6,158 nucleotides of DNA from Betaproteobacteria bacterium (GTDB lineage Bacteria; Pseudomonadota; Gammaproteobacteria; Burkholderiales; SG8-41). The position numbers and the translations under genes are program-made. The notes under the pieces are model-generated. The model ran no database searches. It worked only from the letters and a program-made list of their open reading frames with translations, and was not told where the DNA came from. Positions 6,012-6,158 of the stretch are shown piece after piece; within the stretch, counting starts at the first letter, position 1; each line of letters opens with the position of its first letter. The DNA is taken from positions 1-6,158 of the forward strand of contig JAQGNC010000138.1 in the NCBI GenBank assembly GCA_028292065.1, read 5' to 3'.

Positions 6012-6069
6012 GGCTCACATGTCTCACTGCTATAATGCCGCAATCACCGATTTCCTCGGCTTACATGTC
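6012..6069 (+). repeat. Direct repeat pair flanking the gmd -10 element
   Basis: GGCTCACATGTC at 6012-6023 and GGCTTACATGTC at 6058-6069 match at 11 of 12 positions, 46 bases apart start to start. Both have the six-base palindrome ACATGT in the middle. The first copy sits between the expected -35 and -10 regions of gmd; the second covers the gmd start codon. They could be paired protein-binding sites, or a chance match; nothing else in the window shows the motif that I noticed. Confidence 0.45.
6028..6036 (+). promoter_or_regulatory. gmd promoter, extended -10 element
   Basis: TGCTATAAT is a perfect extended -10 sequence (TGn-TATAAT). Transcription would start near 6043, leaving a leader of about 22 bases before the gmd ATG at 6065. 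The -35 position around 6008-6013 is GC-rich and does not match TTGACA, which fits an extended -10 promoter that can do without it. The -35 space overlaps that of the divergent manC promoter. Confidence 0.65.
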
Positions 6070-6158
6070 AAAAAAAGCACTGATCACCGGCATCACAGGG
6101 CAGGACGGCGCGTTTCTGGCGGAGCTGCTGCTCGGCAAAGGCTACGAGGTCCACGGCA
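6065..6158 (+). CDS. gmd: GDP-mannose 4,6-dehydratase, N-terminal fragment
   Basis: Only the first 31 codons are in the window; the gene continues past the right edge. The product begins MSKKALITGITGQDG and goes on to FLAELLL and GYEVHG, the nearly invariant N-terminus of Gmd, an extended short-chain dehydrogenase. TGITGQDG (residues 8-15) is the glycine-rich loop that binds NADP(H). The enzyme converts GDP-mannose to GDP-4-keto-6-deoxy-mannose in the cytoplasm, the branch point to GDP-fucose, GDP-rhamnose, colitose or perosamine; the gene that would decide among these is not visible. There is no recognisable Shine-Dalgarno sequence in the short leader, which instead can form a small CCGA/TCGG hairpin (6047-6059). 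The start of the coding region is A-rich, with seven A residues at 6070-6076, which may help initiation. Its substrate is made by the divergently transcribed manC. Confidence 0.93.
   Translation, partial: MSKKALITGITGQDGAFLAELLLGKGYEVHG

Noticed and set aside
5950..6027. Extension of manC to upstream in-frame ATG codons at 5970 or 6027
   Set aside because: It would translate the predicted -10 element and leader, adds residues unlike the family, and the GGAG site is spaced correctly for the ATG at 5949.
6019..6158. Alternative upstream ATG at 6019 in the first direct-repeat copy as a start for gmd or a small leader gene
   Set aside because: It is 46 bases from the gmd ATG and so out of frame; it lies upstream of the likely transcript start and has no ribosome site.

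Overview
This GC-rich window (roughly two thirds G+C by eye) is part of a bacterial exopolysaccharide or capsule biosynthesis locus. The two-transmembrane tyrosine autokinase fused to its cytoplasmic ATPase domain points to a Gram-negative bacterium. The GC-rich coding style and the form of the promoters suggest Pseudomonadota, perhaps Betaproteobacteria; this assignment is an inference and I cannot fix it from the sequence alone.

Layout, left to right. (1) Bases 1-270 are the 3' end of a gene whose product resembles the C-terminal part of a beta-propeller family related to glucosamine inositolphosphorylceramide transferase. (2) A GT4-type glycosyltransferase follows, most likely starting at a TTG at 290. 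(3) A 47-base gap holds a possible -10 element and a perfect 14-base palindrome. (4) A Wzc/GumC-like chain-length regulator and BY-kinase (1474-3717) follows. (5) It overlaps by four bases a PHP-type protein-tyrosine phosphatase of the CpsB/YwqE family (3714-4487). (6) After a short convergent junction with an imperfect hairpin, the minus strand carries manC (4528-5949), the bifunctional mannose-1-phosphate guanylyltransferase / mannose-6-phosphate isomerase. (7) A 115-base divergent control region separates manC from the first 31 codons of gmd (6065 to the window end), GDP-mannose 4,6-dehydratase.

How the genes fit together: ManC makes GDP-mannose. Gmd converts it to GDP-4-keto-6-deoxymannose, the precursor of GDP-fucose, GDP-rhamnose and related deoxysugars. 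The glycosyltransferase would add a sugar to the lipid-linked repeat unit. The autokinase and its translationally coupled phosphatase would control polymer length and export through cycles of tyrosine phosphorylation.

The genes belong to known families and I see no wholly new system. The points most worth a second look are regulatory: the palindrome before the kinase start, the compact manC/gmd divergent promoter region with a 12-base near-perfect direct repeat, and ribosome-binding sites that sit in or beside short hairpins. No tRNA, rRNA, CRISPR array or mobile element was seen, and no stretch over 300 bases lacks a gene.
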